This document shows positions 15,499-24,454 of a stretch of DNA of 64,000 nucleotides, one piece after another. Position 1 is the first letter of the stretch, and each line of letters starts with the position of its first letter. The stretch comes from Streptomyces sp. AM 4-1-1 (GTDB lineage Bacteria; Actinomycetota; Actinomycetes; Streptomycetales; Streptomycetaceae): contig NZ_CP119145.1 of the NCBI RefSeq assembly GCF_029167625.1, positions 1,922,001 to 1,986,000 on the forward strand. Reading direction: 5' to 3'. Below the pieces are notes generated by a model. That model ran no database searches. It was not told the DNA's origin and saw nothing but the letters and a program-made list of their open reading frames with translations. Both the position numbers and the translations under genes were made by a program.

Positions 15499-18400
15499 TC
15501 AGTTGTCGGCCGGTCCCTCTCCCGCGGACTGCGCGGACGCCGTCACGGAAGGCGTCGAGGGCTGCTCGGCGGCGGACGTCTTCTTCGCCGTCGCCTTCTT
15601 GGCCGTCGTCTTCTTCGCGGCGGTCTTCTTGGCCGCCGTGGTCTTCTTCGCGGCGGTCTTCTTGGCGGGCGCCTTCTTGGCGGCCGTCTTGCGGACCGCC
15701 TTCTTGACCGGTGCCTCGGCGGCTTCCGGTGCCTCGGACGCCTCCGCGGTCGCCGGGGCCTCCGTCCCCTCGGCGGGAGCGGCACCGGATTCGGTACCTG
15801 CCCCGGCGTCCGCCGGACCGGTCACCACGACGACCTCGGCGGCGTCCGATCCCGCGGGCGAACCCGCGGGGGCGGTGGCCTTACGGGTCGCCCGGCGCCG
15901 GGCGCGCGGCGGGGCCGCCGGAGCGGTCACCTCGACGGGCTCGGCCTCGGGCTGCGGCGTCGGGGCCACCGGGTCCTCGGCGGCGACCGGGTCCTGGGCG
16001 GACACCGGCTCCTCCACGGACTCGACGAACTCGGCGGCCGGAGCCGGCGAGTCCGCCGACTTCGGCGAACCCGCGGGGGCGGTCGCCTTACGGGTCGCCC
16101 GGCGCCGGGTACGGCCCTGGGGGGCCGGGGCCGCCTCGGGCTCGGGCGTCTCGGGCGCCGGGGCCTCGATGACCTCGACGGCCTCGGCCGGTTCGGCGAC
16201 GAACGGTGCCTCGACGACGGGCGTCTCGACCACCGTCTCCACGACCGTCTCGACGTCCGGCGCCGCCTCGTCCTGCCGCGGCTCGGCGGCGGAGGACCGT
16301 CCGGCGCCCGGAGCACCGGCCGGAGCCGACGCCTTGCGGGACGCCCGACGTCGGCCGCGACCGCGCGTGGCGGCGGCCTCGGCCTCGGCCGGGCTGCTGT
16401 ACAGGTCCTCGTCGGGTACGAACTCCGGCTCGGACGACGCCACCGGGGCGGGCGCCTCGGCGGCCGACTCGGCCTCGCCCTCCGACTCCGGCTCGGTCAC
16501 TGTCTCCGTCGTGTACTCGTGGTCGTGGTCGTGGTCCTGACCGGAGCCGCGACGCTTCTTGGCCCGCTTGCCACCGCCGCCACCGCCGACCGAGGTCGGC
16601 TGCTCCATGTGCACGATCACACCGCGCCCGTTGCAGTGGACACAGGTCTCGGAGAACGACTCCAGCAACCCCTGGCCCACCCGCTTGCGGGTCATCTGGA
16701 CCAGGCCCAGCGAGGTGACCTCGGCGACCTGGTGCTTCGTGCGGTCGCGGCCCAGGCACTCCAGCAGGCGCCGCAGCACCAGATCCCGGTTGGACTCCAG
16801 CACCATGTCGATGAAGTCGATGACGACGATGCCACCGAGGTCGCGCAGCCGCAGCTGACGCACGATCTCCTCGGCCGCCTCCAGGTTGTTCCTGGTGACG
16901 GTCTCCTCCAGGTTGCCGCCCTGGCCGGTGAACTTCCCGGTGTTGACGTCGACGACGATCATCGCCTCGGTCTTGTCGATCACCAGCGAACCGCCGCTCG
17001 GCAGCCAGACCTTCCGGTCCAGCGCCTTCATCAGCTGCTCGTCGATCCGGTACGTCGCGAAGACGTCGACCTCGGAGGTCCACCTGGACAGCCGGTCCGT
17101 GAGGTCCGGTGCCACGTGCGAGACGTAACCGTGGATGGTCTCCCACGCCTCGTCACCGCTGACGATGACCTTCGAGAAGTCCTCGTTGAAGATGTCGCGG
17201 ACCACCCGGACGGTCATGTCCGGCTCGCCGTAGAGCAGCGTCGGCGCGTTGGAGCTGCCGCTGCCCTTGGCGTTCTTCTGGATCGCCTCCCACTGCCCCT
17301 GGAGACGCTCGACGTCCCGGCGCAGCTCGTCCTCGCTGGCGCCCTCGGCGGCGGTGCGCACGATGACGCCCGCGTCCTCGGGGACGATCTTCTTCAGGAT
17401 GGTCTTCAGCCGGGCGCGCTCGGTGTCGGGCAGCTTGCGGCTGATGCCGGTCATCGAACCCTCGGGCACGTAGACCAGGTAGCGGCCGGGCAGCGAGACC
17501 TGGCTGGTCAGGCGGGCACCCTTGTGGCCGATCGGGTCCTTCGTGACCTGTACGAGGACCGACTGGCCGGACTTCAGCGCGGTCTCGATCCGGCGCGGCC
17601 CGTGGGCCATGCCGAGCGCCTCGAAGTTCACCTCACCGGCGTACAGGACGGCGTTGCGGCCCTTGCCGATGTCGACGAAGGCGGCCTCCATGGACGGCAG
17701 TACGTTCTGCACCTTGCCCAGGTAGACGTTGCCGACGTAGCTGGTGGCCTGTTCCTTGTTGACGTAGTGCTCGACGAGGACGTTGTCCTCCAGCACACCG
17801 ATCTGGGTGCGCTCGCCGCTCTGGCGGACGACCATCACCCGCTCGACGGCCTCGCGGCGGGCCAGGAACTCCGCCTCGGTGATGATCGGGACCCGGCGGC
17901 GGCCCTGCTCGCGGCCCTCACGGCGGCGCTGCTTCTTCGCCTCCATCCGGGTGGAACCCTTGATGGACTGGACCTCGTCGAAGCCGGTGCCGGGCTCGCG
18001 GTCGGCCGATTCCCTGGCACGCCGCTCACGGGGCTCACGGACCTTGACGACCGTGCGCTCGGGGTCGTCCGTGGTGCCGTTCTCACCGTCCGACGACGCG
18101 TCACCACTGCGACGGCGACGACGGCGCCTGCGACGGCTGCTGCTGGAGCCACCGGCCGACGACTCGTTGTCGTCGTCGGACTCCTCGTCGGTGTCGGAGT
18201 CGTGGCCGCCGTCCTGGCCGCTCTCCCGCGACTCGTCGGACCGGTCGGCGCTCTCGTCGTGCTGCTCCGAGGCGTCGTCCGCCTCGGTGGCGTCACCCCG
18301 GCGACGACGGCGGCCACCGCGACGGCGCCGGCGCGAGGGCCGGTCGCCGTACTCGTCGCCCTCGTGATCGGCGTCGCCCTCGTGGTCGGCGTCGGTCTCG

Positions 18401-19902
18401 GACTCGGCCTCCTCCGCGGGCCCGGCGGGCTCTTCGGCCTCGGCGGGCGCGGCCTGGACGGCGGCCCGCTCGGGCTCGGCGGACTCACCGCGACGGCGAC
18501 GGCGACGGCGCGAACCGCCCTGCGGCGCGGTCTCGGCGACCTCGGCGGGCTCGGCGGCGGGTTCGGCCGCGGCCGTCCCGGTGGTCTCCTCGGCCTCGTC
18601 GGCCTCGTCGGTCTCGTACGTGTCGTCGTACTGCGAGGCGGCAGCGGCGGCGGCAGCGGTCTCCGGGGTCTGGAACATCGGCTCGGCGAAGACCGGTGCC
18701 TGGAACACCGCCACGGCGGGACGCGTCGCGCGCCGGCCGCGTACCGGCTCCTCGACCTTGCCGGTGAACTCGGGGCGCCCGGCGGCTGCCGTGGCCCTGC
18801 GGCGACGGCCACCACGCGGCGCGGCGTCGTCGGCGGTCTCCACCGGCGCCTCGCTCGCGGTGGTCGCGGTGTCCGCGGCGGACTCGGCCACGGGTTCCAC
18901 GACCGCGGGGGTCTCGGGGGTCTCGGCGGCCTGCGGGGCGCCCGCCGGGGCGGTCGCCTTGCGGACCGCGCGCCGACGGCCACGCGGGGTCCCGGACTCG
19001 GGCTGCGGCTCGGGCTGCGGCTCATCGGCGAGCCGCGCGGCGAGCTCAGGGGTCTGTACGACGGTCTCAGGGGTCTGTACGACGGGCTCCGGGGCCTGCG
19101 CGGCCTCGTCGGTGCGCGCGGCCTCGTCGGACCGCTCGGCTCCGGTGGCCTGCGGGGTGCCGGCCGGTGCCGACGCCCTGCGCCGGGCACGGCCGCGCGG
19201 AGCCTCGGTGGTGGCGGGAGCGGCGGTCTCCGCGGCTTCTCCGCCCACCGGTCCGGCCGCCTCGGCTTCGGCGGCCTCGATCTCGGCGGCCTGCGAGGCC
19301 GTGCCGGCCTCGACACCGGTGGCCGGGGCGGTCGCCTTGCGGGACGCCCGACGGCGGGTACGCGGCGGCTCGACCTCGGCCTCGGGGGACGCGGCAGCCT
19401 CAGGAGACACAGCCGTGCCGGGAGCCTCGGCGGCGTCCTCGGTACGGGGCGCGCCCGCCGGGGCGGTCGCCTTGCGGACCGCGCGCCGACGCGCACGCGG
19501 CGCGGCGGCCGGTTCCGCATCGGTGCTCTCGACCGCCGGCGCCGATTCCACGGGGGCCTCCCCGGGGGCCGGGGCGGAACCCGTCGCGGGCTCCACCACC
19601 TCGACGGCCTCGGCGGTCTCCGGAGCACCGGCCGGGGCGGTCGCCTTGCGGACGGCCCGGCGGCGGGTGCGCGCCGGGGTGGCGGGCACCACATCGGTCC
19701 CGGCGGTGGCGTCGGCCGCCTCCGCGTCGGCCGCCGAGGCGGCGCGCGCGGTGTCCTCGGTGGTGGCGTCGGCGGCTCCCCCGCCCGGCGGACCGGCCGG
19801 GCGGGACGCGGCGCGGCGCCTGCGGCGCGGCGGCAGCTTGTCGCCGGGCGCGTTGTTGTCTTCGGTGTTTCCGGTCGTACCGGGTTCGTTCGGCTGAGGC
19901 AT
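15499..19902 (-). CDS. rne: Ribonuclease E/G (RNase ES type) with extended basic repeat arms
   Basis: Endoribonuclease for mRNA decay and rRNA/tRNA processing. 1467 residues, large for the family. The catalytic core lies near residues 650-1100: an S1 RNA-binding segment (QIGVLEDNVLVEHYV, about 700), the DNase-I-like active site IVVDVNTGKFTGQGGNLEET (about 980) and the zinc-link CVHCNGRG (about 1087). Unusual arms flank it: an acidic, Ala/Pro/Glu-rich N-terminal 600 residues, and a C-terminal 370 residues ending in an AKK-rich, histone-H1-like tail. A motif close to RRRAVRKATAPAGAP recurs about nine times across both arms. Start is ATG 19902. These arms probably serve as RNA- or partner-binding scaffolds. 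Confidence 0.95.
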   Translation of the reverse strand: MPQPNEPGTTGNTEDNNAPGDKLPPRRRRRAASRPAGPPGGGAADATTEDTARAASAADAEAADATAGTDVVPATPARTRRRAVRKATAPAGAPETAEAVEVVEPATGSAPAPGEAPVESAPAVESTDAEPAAAPRARRRAVRKATAPAGAPRTEDAAEAPGTAVSPEAAASPEAEVEPPRTRRRASRKATAPATGVEAGTASQAAEIEAAEAEAAGPVGGEAAETAAPATTEAPRGRARRRASAPAGTPQATGAERSDEAARTDEAAQAPEPVVQTPETVVQTPELAARLADEPQPEPQPESGTPRGRRRAVRKATAPAGAPQAAETPETPAVVEPVAESAADTATTASEAPVETADDAAPRGGRRRRATAAAGRPEFTGKVEEPVRGRRATRPAVAVFQAPVFAEPMFQTPETAAAAAAASQYDDTYETDEADEAEETTGTAAAEPAAEPAEVAETAPQGGSRRRRRRRGESAEPERAAVQAAPAEAEEPAGPAEEAESETDADHEGDADHEGDEYGDRPSRRRRRGGRRRRRGDATEADDASEQHDESADRSDESRESGQDGGHDSDTDEESDDDNESSAGGSSSSRRRRRRRRRSGDASSDGENGTTDDPERTVVKVREPRERRARESADREPGTGFDEVQSIKGSTRMEAKKQRRREGREQGRRRVPIITEAEFLARREAVERVMVVRQSGERTQIGVLEDNVLVEHYVNKEQATSYVGNVYLGKVQNVLPSMEAAFVDIGKGRNAVLYAGEVNFEALGMAHGPRRIETALKSGQSVLVQVTKDPIGHKGARLTSQVSLPGRYLVYVPEGSMTGISRKLPDTERARLKTILKKIVPEDAGVIVRTAAEGASEDELRRDVERLQGQWEAIQKNAKGSGSSNAPTLLYGEPDMTVRVVRDIFNEDFSKVIVSGDEAWETIHGYVSHVAPDLTDRLSRWTSEVDVFATYRIDEQLMKALDRKVWLPSGGSLVIDKTEAMIVVDVNTGKFTGQGGNLEETVTRNNLEAAEEIVRQLRLRDLGGIVVIDFIDMVLESNRDLVLRRLLECLGRDRTKHQVAEVTSLGLVQMTRKRVGQGLLESFSETCVHCNGRGVIVHMEQPTSVGGGGGGKRAKKRRGSGQDHDHDHEYTTETVTEPESEGEAESAAEAPAPVASSEPEFVPDEDLYSSPAEAEAAATRGRGRRRASRKASAPAGAPGAGRSSAAEPRQDEAAPDVETVVETVVETPVVEAPFVAEPAEAVEVIEAPAPETPEPEAAPAPQGRTRRRATRKATAPAGSPKSADSPAPAAEFVESVEEPVSAQDPVAAEDPVAPTPQPEAEPVEVTAPAAPPRARRRATRKATAPAGSPAGSDAAEVVVVTGPADAGAGTESGAAPAEGTEAPATAEASEAPEAAEAPVKKAVRKTAAKKAPAKKTAAKKTTAAKKTAAKKTTAKKATAKKTSAAEQPSTPSVTASAQSAGEGPADN

Positions 19903-20132
19903 GCGGGCGGTTCTCCCGTCGCGCTCCCGGGCGCCGCGCCTGATTCCGGTCCGGCACGGTTCGCGTGATGGTGCGATACCGCCGTCCGGGGCGCGGGCGC
20001 CGCACGGGAGCTGAATGTCTGGCTCGCCGGTTCCGTACGCGATGTACGTGCGGCCTGGCGAAAGTCTTCTGGTCAGTGCGCGGCCCGACCCAGGTGGCTC
20101 CCGAGTCCGGGGGCTGCGCTACAACGACCGCC

Positions 20133-21002
20133 TTACGCGGAACCCGCACCTGCCGACGCCGTCGCGACGGCGGTCCCGGTGGCCGTGGGTAGCGCGGCCG
20201 GGGCTGCCTCGCGGTCAGGCGCGAGCGGGTCGGTCACCGTGCCGGTCTCCTCGTCGAAGAGCCCCTGCGCCAGCCTGGTCACCGCTGCGGGGACCGGCGG
20301 CGCCAGGTCGGCCACAGCTCGGAGACCGGACAGGACGTCGTCGGGTCGCACGGCAGGTGTCACGTGCCGAACAACCAGCCGCAGTATCGCACAGGGCTTG
20401 TCCCCGGGCCTATTGACGAGCGGGGCACCGGTCGTACCGGCGCCACCGGGGAGCGTCGCGGAGTCCGGTCCACCGGCCTCCAGGGCCACCACGGCGGCCC
20501 TGGCGTCGAAGGTCCGCACGCCGTTCTTCGTACGGCGCTGGACCTCGACGGTCCCGGCTTCGAGGAAGCCGGACACGGCCTTCTCCGCGTCCTCGACCGT
20601 GACCCCGTCCAGCCGCAGCTCCCAGACGGAAGCGGTCAGCCGGTCGGCGAGACCCGAGGTGCGGGCCTCGACGGCGTCGGTGATGTCGAGGCCGTCCGGC
20701 AGCGACGCGTCGAGCAACTGACGCAGCGTGTCGGGGTCCCGCGCCTCGGTGAGGGCCATCTCCAGAAACTCGGCCTCACTGCCCGTGCCGGTGGGAGCGG
20801 CATTGGCGTACGACACCTTCGGGTGCGGGGTGAAGCCCGCCGAGTACGCCATCGGCACCTCGGCGCGGCGCAGCGCCCGCTCGAAGGCGCGCTGGAAGTC
20901 GCGGTGACTGGTGAACCGGAGGCGGCCCCGCTTGGTGTAGCGCAGTCGGATGCGCTGCACCGTCGGTGCGGGCGGCGGGCCTTCGGGCTGTCGCTTGCCC
21001 AG
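20133..21002 (-). CDS. TIGR03936/DUF2344 radical-SAM-associated protein, probable CTG start
   Basis: Partner of the TIGR03960 radical SAM protein, fused to it in some bacteria; the reaction is not established. The conserved region starts QRIRLRYTKRGRLRFTSHRD and includes MAYSAGFTPHPKVSYANA. A GTG at 20960 opens directly on that region but has no ribosome binding site. An in-frame CTG at 21002 has AGGAG at ideal 8-nt spacing and yields the leader LGKRQPEGPPPAPT, which I recall as an ATG-started leader in relatives; I therefore extend to it. The C-terminus is a variable Ala/Thr-rich tail. Upstream of rne on the same strand. Its usual partner is now 4.5 kb away, beyond the recombinase islet. Confidence 0.85.
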   Translation of the reverse strand: MGKRQPEGPPPAPTVQRIRLRYTKRGRLRFTSHRDFQRAFERALRRAEVPMAYSAGFTPHPKVSYANAAPTGTGSEAEFLEMALTEARDPDTLRQLLDASLPDGLDITDAVEARTSGLADRLTASVWELRLDGVTVEDAEKAVSGFLEAGTVEVQRRTKNGVRTFDARAAVVALEAGGPDSATLPGGAGTTGAPLVNRPGDKPCAILRLVVRHVTPAVRPDDVLSGLRAVADLAPPVPAAVTRLAQGLFDEETGTVTDPLAPDREAAPAALPTATGTAVATASAGAGSA

Positions 21003-21294
21003 TGGTTCTTCTCCTCGGTGCGGAGCGGACGCGGTGGCACGCCGCCCTCGGAATACGGGTGGCCCCGGGGTGTCCGCTCCGGGCTCACCCCCGCGGGTGC
21101 GGGGAGATCTCCGATTCGGGCGCCGCGCTGGGGACAGTCGTTGTACTACCCAGAGTACGCGCAGGCCCGCTCCCGGGTTCCCCGGGACCGTGGCGGACCC
21201 GGGGAACGCCCCGCCGACGACCACGGGCAAGGTGGCAGCGAATTACCACACGGGCCGCTTCGCCCTGGTGCCCGCGCTCAAGGCGGAACTGACC

Positions 21295-21969
21295 GTGAAG
21301 ACTCCGGCCGACCGAAACCCCGGTAAGGCGCGGACACAGGGCGCTCCTGTCACACAGGTACCCGACGCGATACCGAGTGCAGCGATCCGGCTGGGCTACG
21401 CACGGTGCTCCACCGTTGGACAGGAACTTCAGTCCCAGTTGGCCATGCTTGCCCGTGCCGACTGCACCCGCGTCTTCTCGGAGAAGATCAGCACCCGTGT
21501 GAAGGAGCGGCCGGAGCTTGAGAAGGCGCTCGCCCTGGCCCGGGAGATCAAGGCAGCCGCACCGAATCAGCCGGTCATCCTGACCGTGGTCGAGATGAAG
21601 CGTCCTGCCCGCAGTGCGGCAGAGCTGATGACGCTGTCTTCCACCCTTCAGGCGGACGGCATCCAACTGGAACTCCTGTCCGGTCCGCTTCAGGGTGTGT
21701 ACGACCCGAACGGGGCAGGTGCCATCGTGTTCGCCGTGCTCGCCGTCAGTGCAGAGGTGGAGCGGGAAGGCATACGAGAGAAGACGTTGGAGGGGTTGGA
21801 GGCTGCGGCCCGTAAGGGCAACGTCGGGGGGCGTCCCTCTGTCGTGGATGACGACAAGCTCGCCGTAGCCCGTGCCCGGCACGCCAAGGGTGACAGCGTC
21901 ACAGCCATCGCGAAGGCCCTGGGAATCGGTCGTGCCACGTTGTACCGCCACCTGGGAGAGAGCGCCTGA
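21295..21969 (+). CDS. Serine recombinase (resolvase/invertase family)
   Basis: Site-specific DNA recombinase of about 224 residues. The N-terminal catalytic domain has the nucleophile serine in GYARCSTVGQELQSQL (residue 39 from this start) and the conserved EREGIREKTLEGLEAA helix. The C-terminus is a Hin-type helix-turn-helix (VTAIAKALGIGRATLYRHLG). It is a small resolvase, not a large phage integrase. The start is uncertain: GTG codons at 21232, 21268 and 21295 are all in frame and none has a strong ribosome binding site. It marks the left end of the islet between the two radical-SAM-associated genes and runs opposite to the other islet genes. Probably the mobility gene of this islet or its remnant. 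Confidence 0.9.
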   Translation: MKTPADRNPGKARTQGAPVTQVPDAIPSAAIRLGYARCSTVGQELQSQLAMLARADCTRVFSEKISTRVKERPELEKALALAREIKAAAPNQPVILTVVEMKRPARSAAELMTLSSTLQADGIQLELLSGPLQGVYDPNGAGAIVFAVLAVSAEVEREGIREKTLEGLEAAARKGNVGGRPSVVDDDKLAVARARHAKGDSVTAIAKALGIGRATLYRHLGESA

Positions 21970-21993
21970 GAGAGGCGCACACGGATGCAGGCA

Positions 21994-22017
21994 GGCCCTC
22001 GGCATACGCCGGGGGCC
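21994..22017. terminator. Convergent terminator
   Basis: 10-bp stem (21994-22003 with 22008-22017, one G-T pair) and a tetraloop atac. It sits between the recombinase (+) and the convergent 158-residue gene (-). Confidence 0.7.
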
Positions 22018-22021
22018 GCTC

Positions 22022-22498
22022 TCATGCGCGGGTCTGCCGGGCGGGGCAGGGCAGGTCGGGATCAGAGCGGTTCGGCGAGCACGTCACAAGGGCGACGGAG
22101 TGGAAGACAGCGCCCTTCAGGTAGTGGCCGAGGGACACGTCTCCTCCCCACGTCAGCCGCTCGACTGCACCCTTCACCAGGAGAACCAGTCTGGTCACTT
22201 CACGATCCTGCTCGGAGGCGAACCGGGGTGCGAACTCTGCGAGCTGGAGCCCCAGCCACTCGCCGGCCTCCTTGGGTTCCTCCCATGTCCCTCGGATCAT
22301 CGAGGGCGGTTTCATCAGCCAGTGCGCCGTCTGGATCGGGGGCACGTCGGTCGTCGGGAACACGGCCACGGCTTCTCGGTACCGGTCGAGTACCTCCTTC
22401 TCGCTGCTCGCGGTCGGGGCTTGTCCGGCCGGTCTACGGACGCTCTCCCTGTCGAACGTCTTCTTCTCCCCCACCCATGCGTAACCGTGGTGGTGCAC
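22022..22498 (-). CDS. Conserved hypothetical protein of the islet
   Basis: 158-residue soluble protein of unknown function, starting MHHHGYAWVGEKKTFDRES. No transmembrane segment or catalytic motif is recognisable. Regular features are VFPTTDVPPIQTAHWLMKPP near residue 55, a tryptophan-rich TWEEPKEAGEWLGLQLAEF stretch, and LTWGGDVSLGHYL. It looks like a genuine gene: codon third-position GC is high, and the sequence reads like a conserved family found in Streptomyces integrated elements, though I cannot name one. It lies downstream of the DUF397-like gene on the same strand, separated by a terminator, and converges on the recombinase. Confidence 0.7.
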   Translation of the reverse strand: MHHHGYAWVGEKKTFDRESVRRPAGQAPTASSEKEVLDRYREAVAVFPTTDVPPIQTAHWLMKPPSMIRGTWEEPKEAGEWLGLQLAEFAPRFASEQDREVTRLVLLVKGAVERLTWGGDVSLGHYLKGAVFHSVALVTCSPNRSDPDLPCPARQTRA

Positions 22499-22522
22499 CG
22501 CTGCTCCGTTCCGAGAGATGAC

Positions 22523-22558
22523 GACGGCCCCGCCCGTCGGCGTGAGGGCAGGGCCGTC
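22523..22558 (-). terminator. Terminator after DUF397-like gene
   Basis: 13-bp stem with one mismatch (22523-22535 with 22546-22558), 20 bp past the stop of the minus-strand DUF397-like gene. Confidence 0.65.
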
Positions 22559-22578
22559 AGTTCAGGTGGTGCCGTGGA

Positions 22579-22803
22579 TCAGGCGGAGAGGTCGAAGCGG
22601 GCGGGGTCGATACCCGCCGCGTCCAGCTCGGCCGTGGTGAAGCGCAGCGGCTCGGCGCCCGGGCGCTTGCTGTCACCCATGGCCCACGCGTCCGGCCCGA
22701 TCTTCGCGAGGGTCACGCACGCCTCGCCGTCGGGGTGGGTACTGCCGCCGCACGCCTTCGAGAACTCGGCTCCCTCGATGGGGAGCCCGTACAGGTCGGT
22801 CAT
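22579..22803 (-). CDS. DUF397-like small protein
   Basis: 74 residues, with the DUF397 pattern of a cysteine-valine strand followed by a DSK motif: ACVTLAKIGPDAW, then MGDSKRPGAEPLRFTTAEL. DUF397 proteins are small partners of WhiJ/Scr1-type XRE regulators in Streptomyces; several such pairs affect development or antibiotic production and some have been proposed to act like toxin-antitoxin pairs. Here the XRE regulator is 0.8 kb upstream on the same strand rather than directly adjacent. Starts at ATG 22803 with an AAGGGC-type binding site. Its own promoter should lie in 22804-23072. Confidence 0.75.
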   Translation of the reverse strand: MTDLYGLPIEGAEFSKACGGSTHPDGEACVTLAKIGPDAWAMGDSKRPGAEPLRFTTAELDAAGIDPARFDLSA

Positions 22804-22874
22804 CGTTGTGCCCTTCCTGATCTGCTGACGGCCCAGAGAGGGCCGTCCCCCGCCCGTAGCGGACGGAAGTCTTG

Positions 22875-22936
22875 GAGTGGCTGCCCCGGCTTCCCTGAGT
22901 CCTGAGCGATGCCCTCACCGCTCAGGGCGGCACTCC
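22875..22936 (-). terminator. Compound hairpin upstream of the DUF397-like gene
   Basis: An inner perfect 8-bp stem (22901-22908 cctgagcg with 22919-22926) lies inside a weaker outer stem (ggagtg near 22875 with cactcc near 22931). It is 140 bp past the end of the small-gene pair at 23073-23493, so it may terminate that transcript; a regulatory or recombination-site role is not excluded. Confidence 0.4.
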
Positions 22937-23072
22937 AGTCAAGGAGTGGACCGGGGGAGAACCCGAGCACGTCAGCTCAGACGGGACACGCCCTGTCCCT
23001 GTTCAAGCCTTGTCCGGTCGGGGGACTACCTGTCCCGCCGGGAGGGCGGCAGTGACAGGATTCTGTGAGAAC

Positions 23073-23290
23073 TCAGGGCGTCGAGGGCACCCGCAGCGCC
23101 TCTGCGATCTGCTCGACCGCATCAGCGCGGATCATCCCGAGATGGACGTACGCCTGCCCGCTGTGCGTCACCACCGGCCGGACGCTGCTCCACGCGGACT
23201 CGGGAACTCCGAGCGCGCGAGTGCCGCGCGTATGGATTCCGTCGCGTCCGTCGCCTGCGTCCTGGCGTCCCTCCACGTCTGCATGTCCAT
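23073..23290 (-). pseudogene. Small islet gene broken by an apparent 1-nt frameshift
   Basis: From the ATG at 23290 (which overlaps the upstream stop as TGATG) the frame reads MDMQTWRDARTQATDATESI then RAALARSEF and loses sense. A second frame picks up at LGVPESAWSSVRPVVTHSGQ and continues through AYVHLGMIRADAVEQIAEAL to a stop at 23073. Adding one C in the GC run near 23213 joins the halves as ALARLGVPES, giving a smooth protein of about 72 residues. So this is either a recent frameshift or an assembly error in a GC run. The intact protein would be a small hypothetical of WhiJ-module neighbourhoods; function unknown. Confidence 0.6.
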
Positions 23291-23493
23291 CAGTGGCCGG
23301 TCCCGTGCATCCGAAGCAGGATGTCGCAGTCGGCAACCGTGGTGCTGTCACGCTCCATCCAGGCCGCCTTCCGGAGCTGACCGAGCCGCGTGCACTCGGG
23401 GCAGCCGGACACAGGGCGGGGCGCAGGGCGCTCCTCCCGGATCGGCAGCTCTACCGGCGCTTCCTGCCACCGCGTGGGTTCTGTCTTCGTCAC
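23290..23493 (-). CDS. Small CxxC-containing hypothetical protein
   Basis: 67 residues from the GTG at 23493, chosen because GGGAGGG lies about 7 nt upstream and the longer frame lacks a binding site. Sequence starts MTKTEPTRWQEAPVELPIRE and contains one CPEC motif near residue 38, followed by a charged helix. I recall similar short CPEC proteins in Streptomyces next to XRE/DUF397 regulators; no function is known. Its stop overlaps the next start (TGATG), so the two were translationally coupled before the frameshift downstream. Confidence 0.65.
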   Translation of the reverse strand: MTKTEPTRWQEAPVELPIREERPAPRPVSGCPECTRLGQLRKAAWMERDSTTVADCDILLRMHGTGH

Positions 23494-23587
23494 CGTCGCG
23501 CCCTCCCTGCCGCTTCCGAGGTCGATGAAGAGACCGTAGGGAGCGGGGTTGCGAGGGGTCCACGCTGTTGCACGCGGTTGCACGGAT

Positions 23588-24436
23588 TCACCCGAGGGCA
23601 GCGAGAGCCTTCGTGATCAGGGCGCGGGCACCGGCCCCGCGCACAGCGGATCGGGACAGCTCGGAAAAGGCCCGAAGGTACGTACGGATCTCGCCGGGCG
23701 TGGTCAGGTTGATCTCTGCGGTGAGCGTCTCCACCGCCACCTGTCGATCGTCGAAGGCGTAGAAGGCTTCGAGCGGCCAGACGGCGCGGCGGGCGCGGGC
23801 GGGGATGATGCCGAGGGATACGTTCGGCTGTCCCATCACCGAGAGCAGGTGTTCAAGCTGGGCCGCCATGGCGGCATCGTCGCTCACCCGGTAGTAGAGA
23901 ACCGTCTCTTCGAGCACCAGGGCGAACCGGTGATCCCCCTCCCGGATCACGCGGGACCGTTGGGTCCGAGCCTGCACGGCGTCGGCCACGTCGTCTGGGG
24001 TTCCTTGAAAGGCTGTGATGGACCGTAGAAGCCCTGTCGCGTAGCCGGGGGTCTGGAGCATCCCCGGCATGACGTTCGAGGCGTAGACACGAAAGGAGCG
24101 GGTCCGCTGGTACAGCGGGACAGTCTGCTCATGAACCCGGCGCATCCCATCGCGATGGATCTGCCGCCACTCGACGTACATCGACTCGGCGTTTCGGGAC
24201 GCAGCGATCAGATCAGCCGCGTGATCGTCAGCCCCGCAGGCAGCGCACCATGCACGGATGTCAGCATCCGAGGGTGGCGTCTTGCCCCGCGCGATCCGGG
24301 ATGACTTCGACTTGTGCCAGCCGCACCGAGCGGCTAGCTCATGCCCTGTCAGGCCAGCGTCTTGCATAAGGCCCTGCAAGCGGGCAGCCACAGCGGCTCG
24401 CGCCGCTTGAGCGCTGGAGAGCGGAGAAGAAGGCAT
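23588..24436 (-). CDS. XRE-family regulator with DUF5753 (WhiJ/Scr1 type)
   Basis: Helix-turn-helix regulator of 282 residues. The HTH lies near residues 15-70 (AARLQGLMQDAGLTGHELAA, CGWHKSKSSRIARGKTPPSD). The DUF5753 domain follows from about 95 to 275, with the family hallmarks MPGMLQTPGYAT, RSRVIREGDHRFALVLEE and the GIIPARARR / FYAFDD pair. Proteins of this architecture include WhiJ and Scr1, which act with DUF397 partners to control development and secondary metabolism. It forms a run with the upstream DUF6879 gene, an arrangement common in Streptomyces. Target and ligand are unknown. Confidence 0.9.
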   Translation of the reverse strand: MPSSPLSSAQAARAAVAARLQGLMQDAGLTGHELAARCGWHKSKSSRIARGKTPPSDADIRAWCAACGADDHAADLIAASRNAESMYVEWRQIHRDGMRRVHEQTVPLYQRTRSFRVYASNVMPGMLQTPGYATGLLRSITAFQGTPDDVADAVQARTQRSRVIREGDHRFALVLEETVLYYRVSDDAAMAAQLEHLLSVMGQPNVSLGIIPARARRAVWPLEAFYAFDDRQVAVETLTAEINLTTPGEIRTYLRAFSELSRSAVRGAGARALITKALAALG

Positions 24437-24454
24437 GAGCTGACCCGTAAGGAA

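Noticed and set aside
16519..19968. 1149-codon open frame on the plus strand opposite rne
   Set aside because: Open only because of extreme GC bias and the repeats in rne; no start signal, no recognisable domain.
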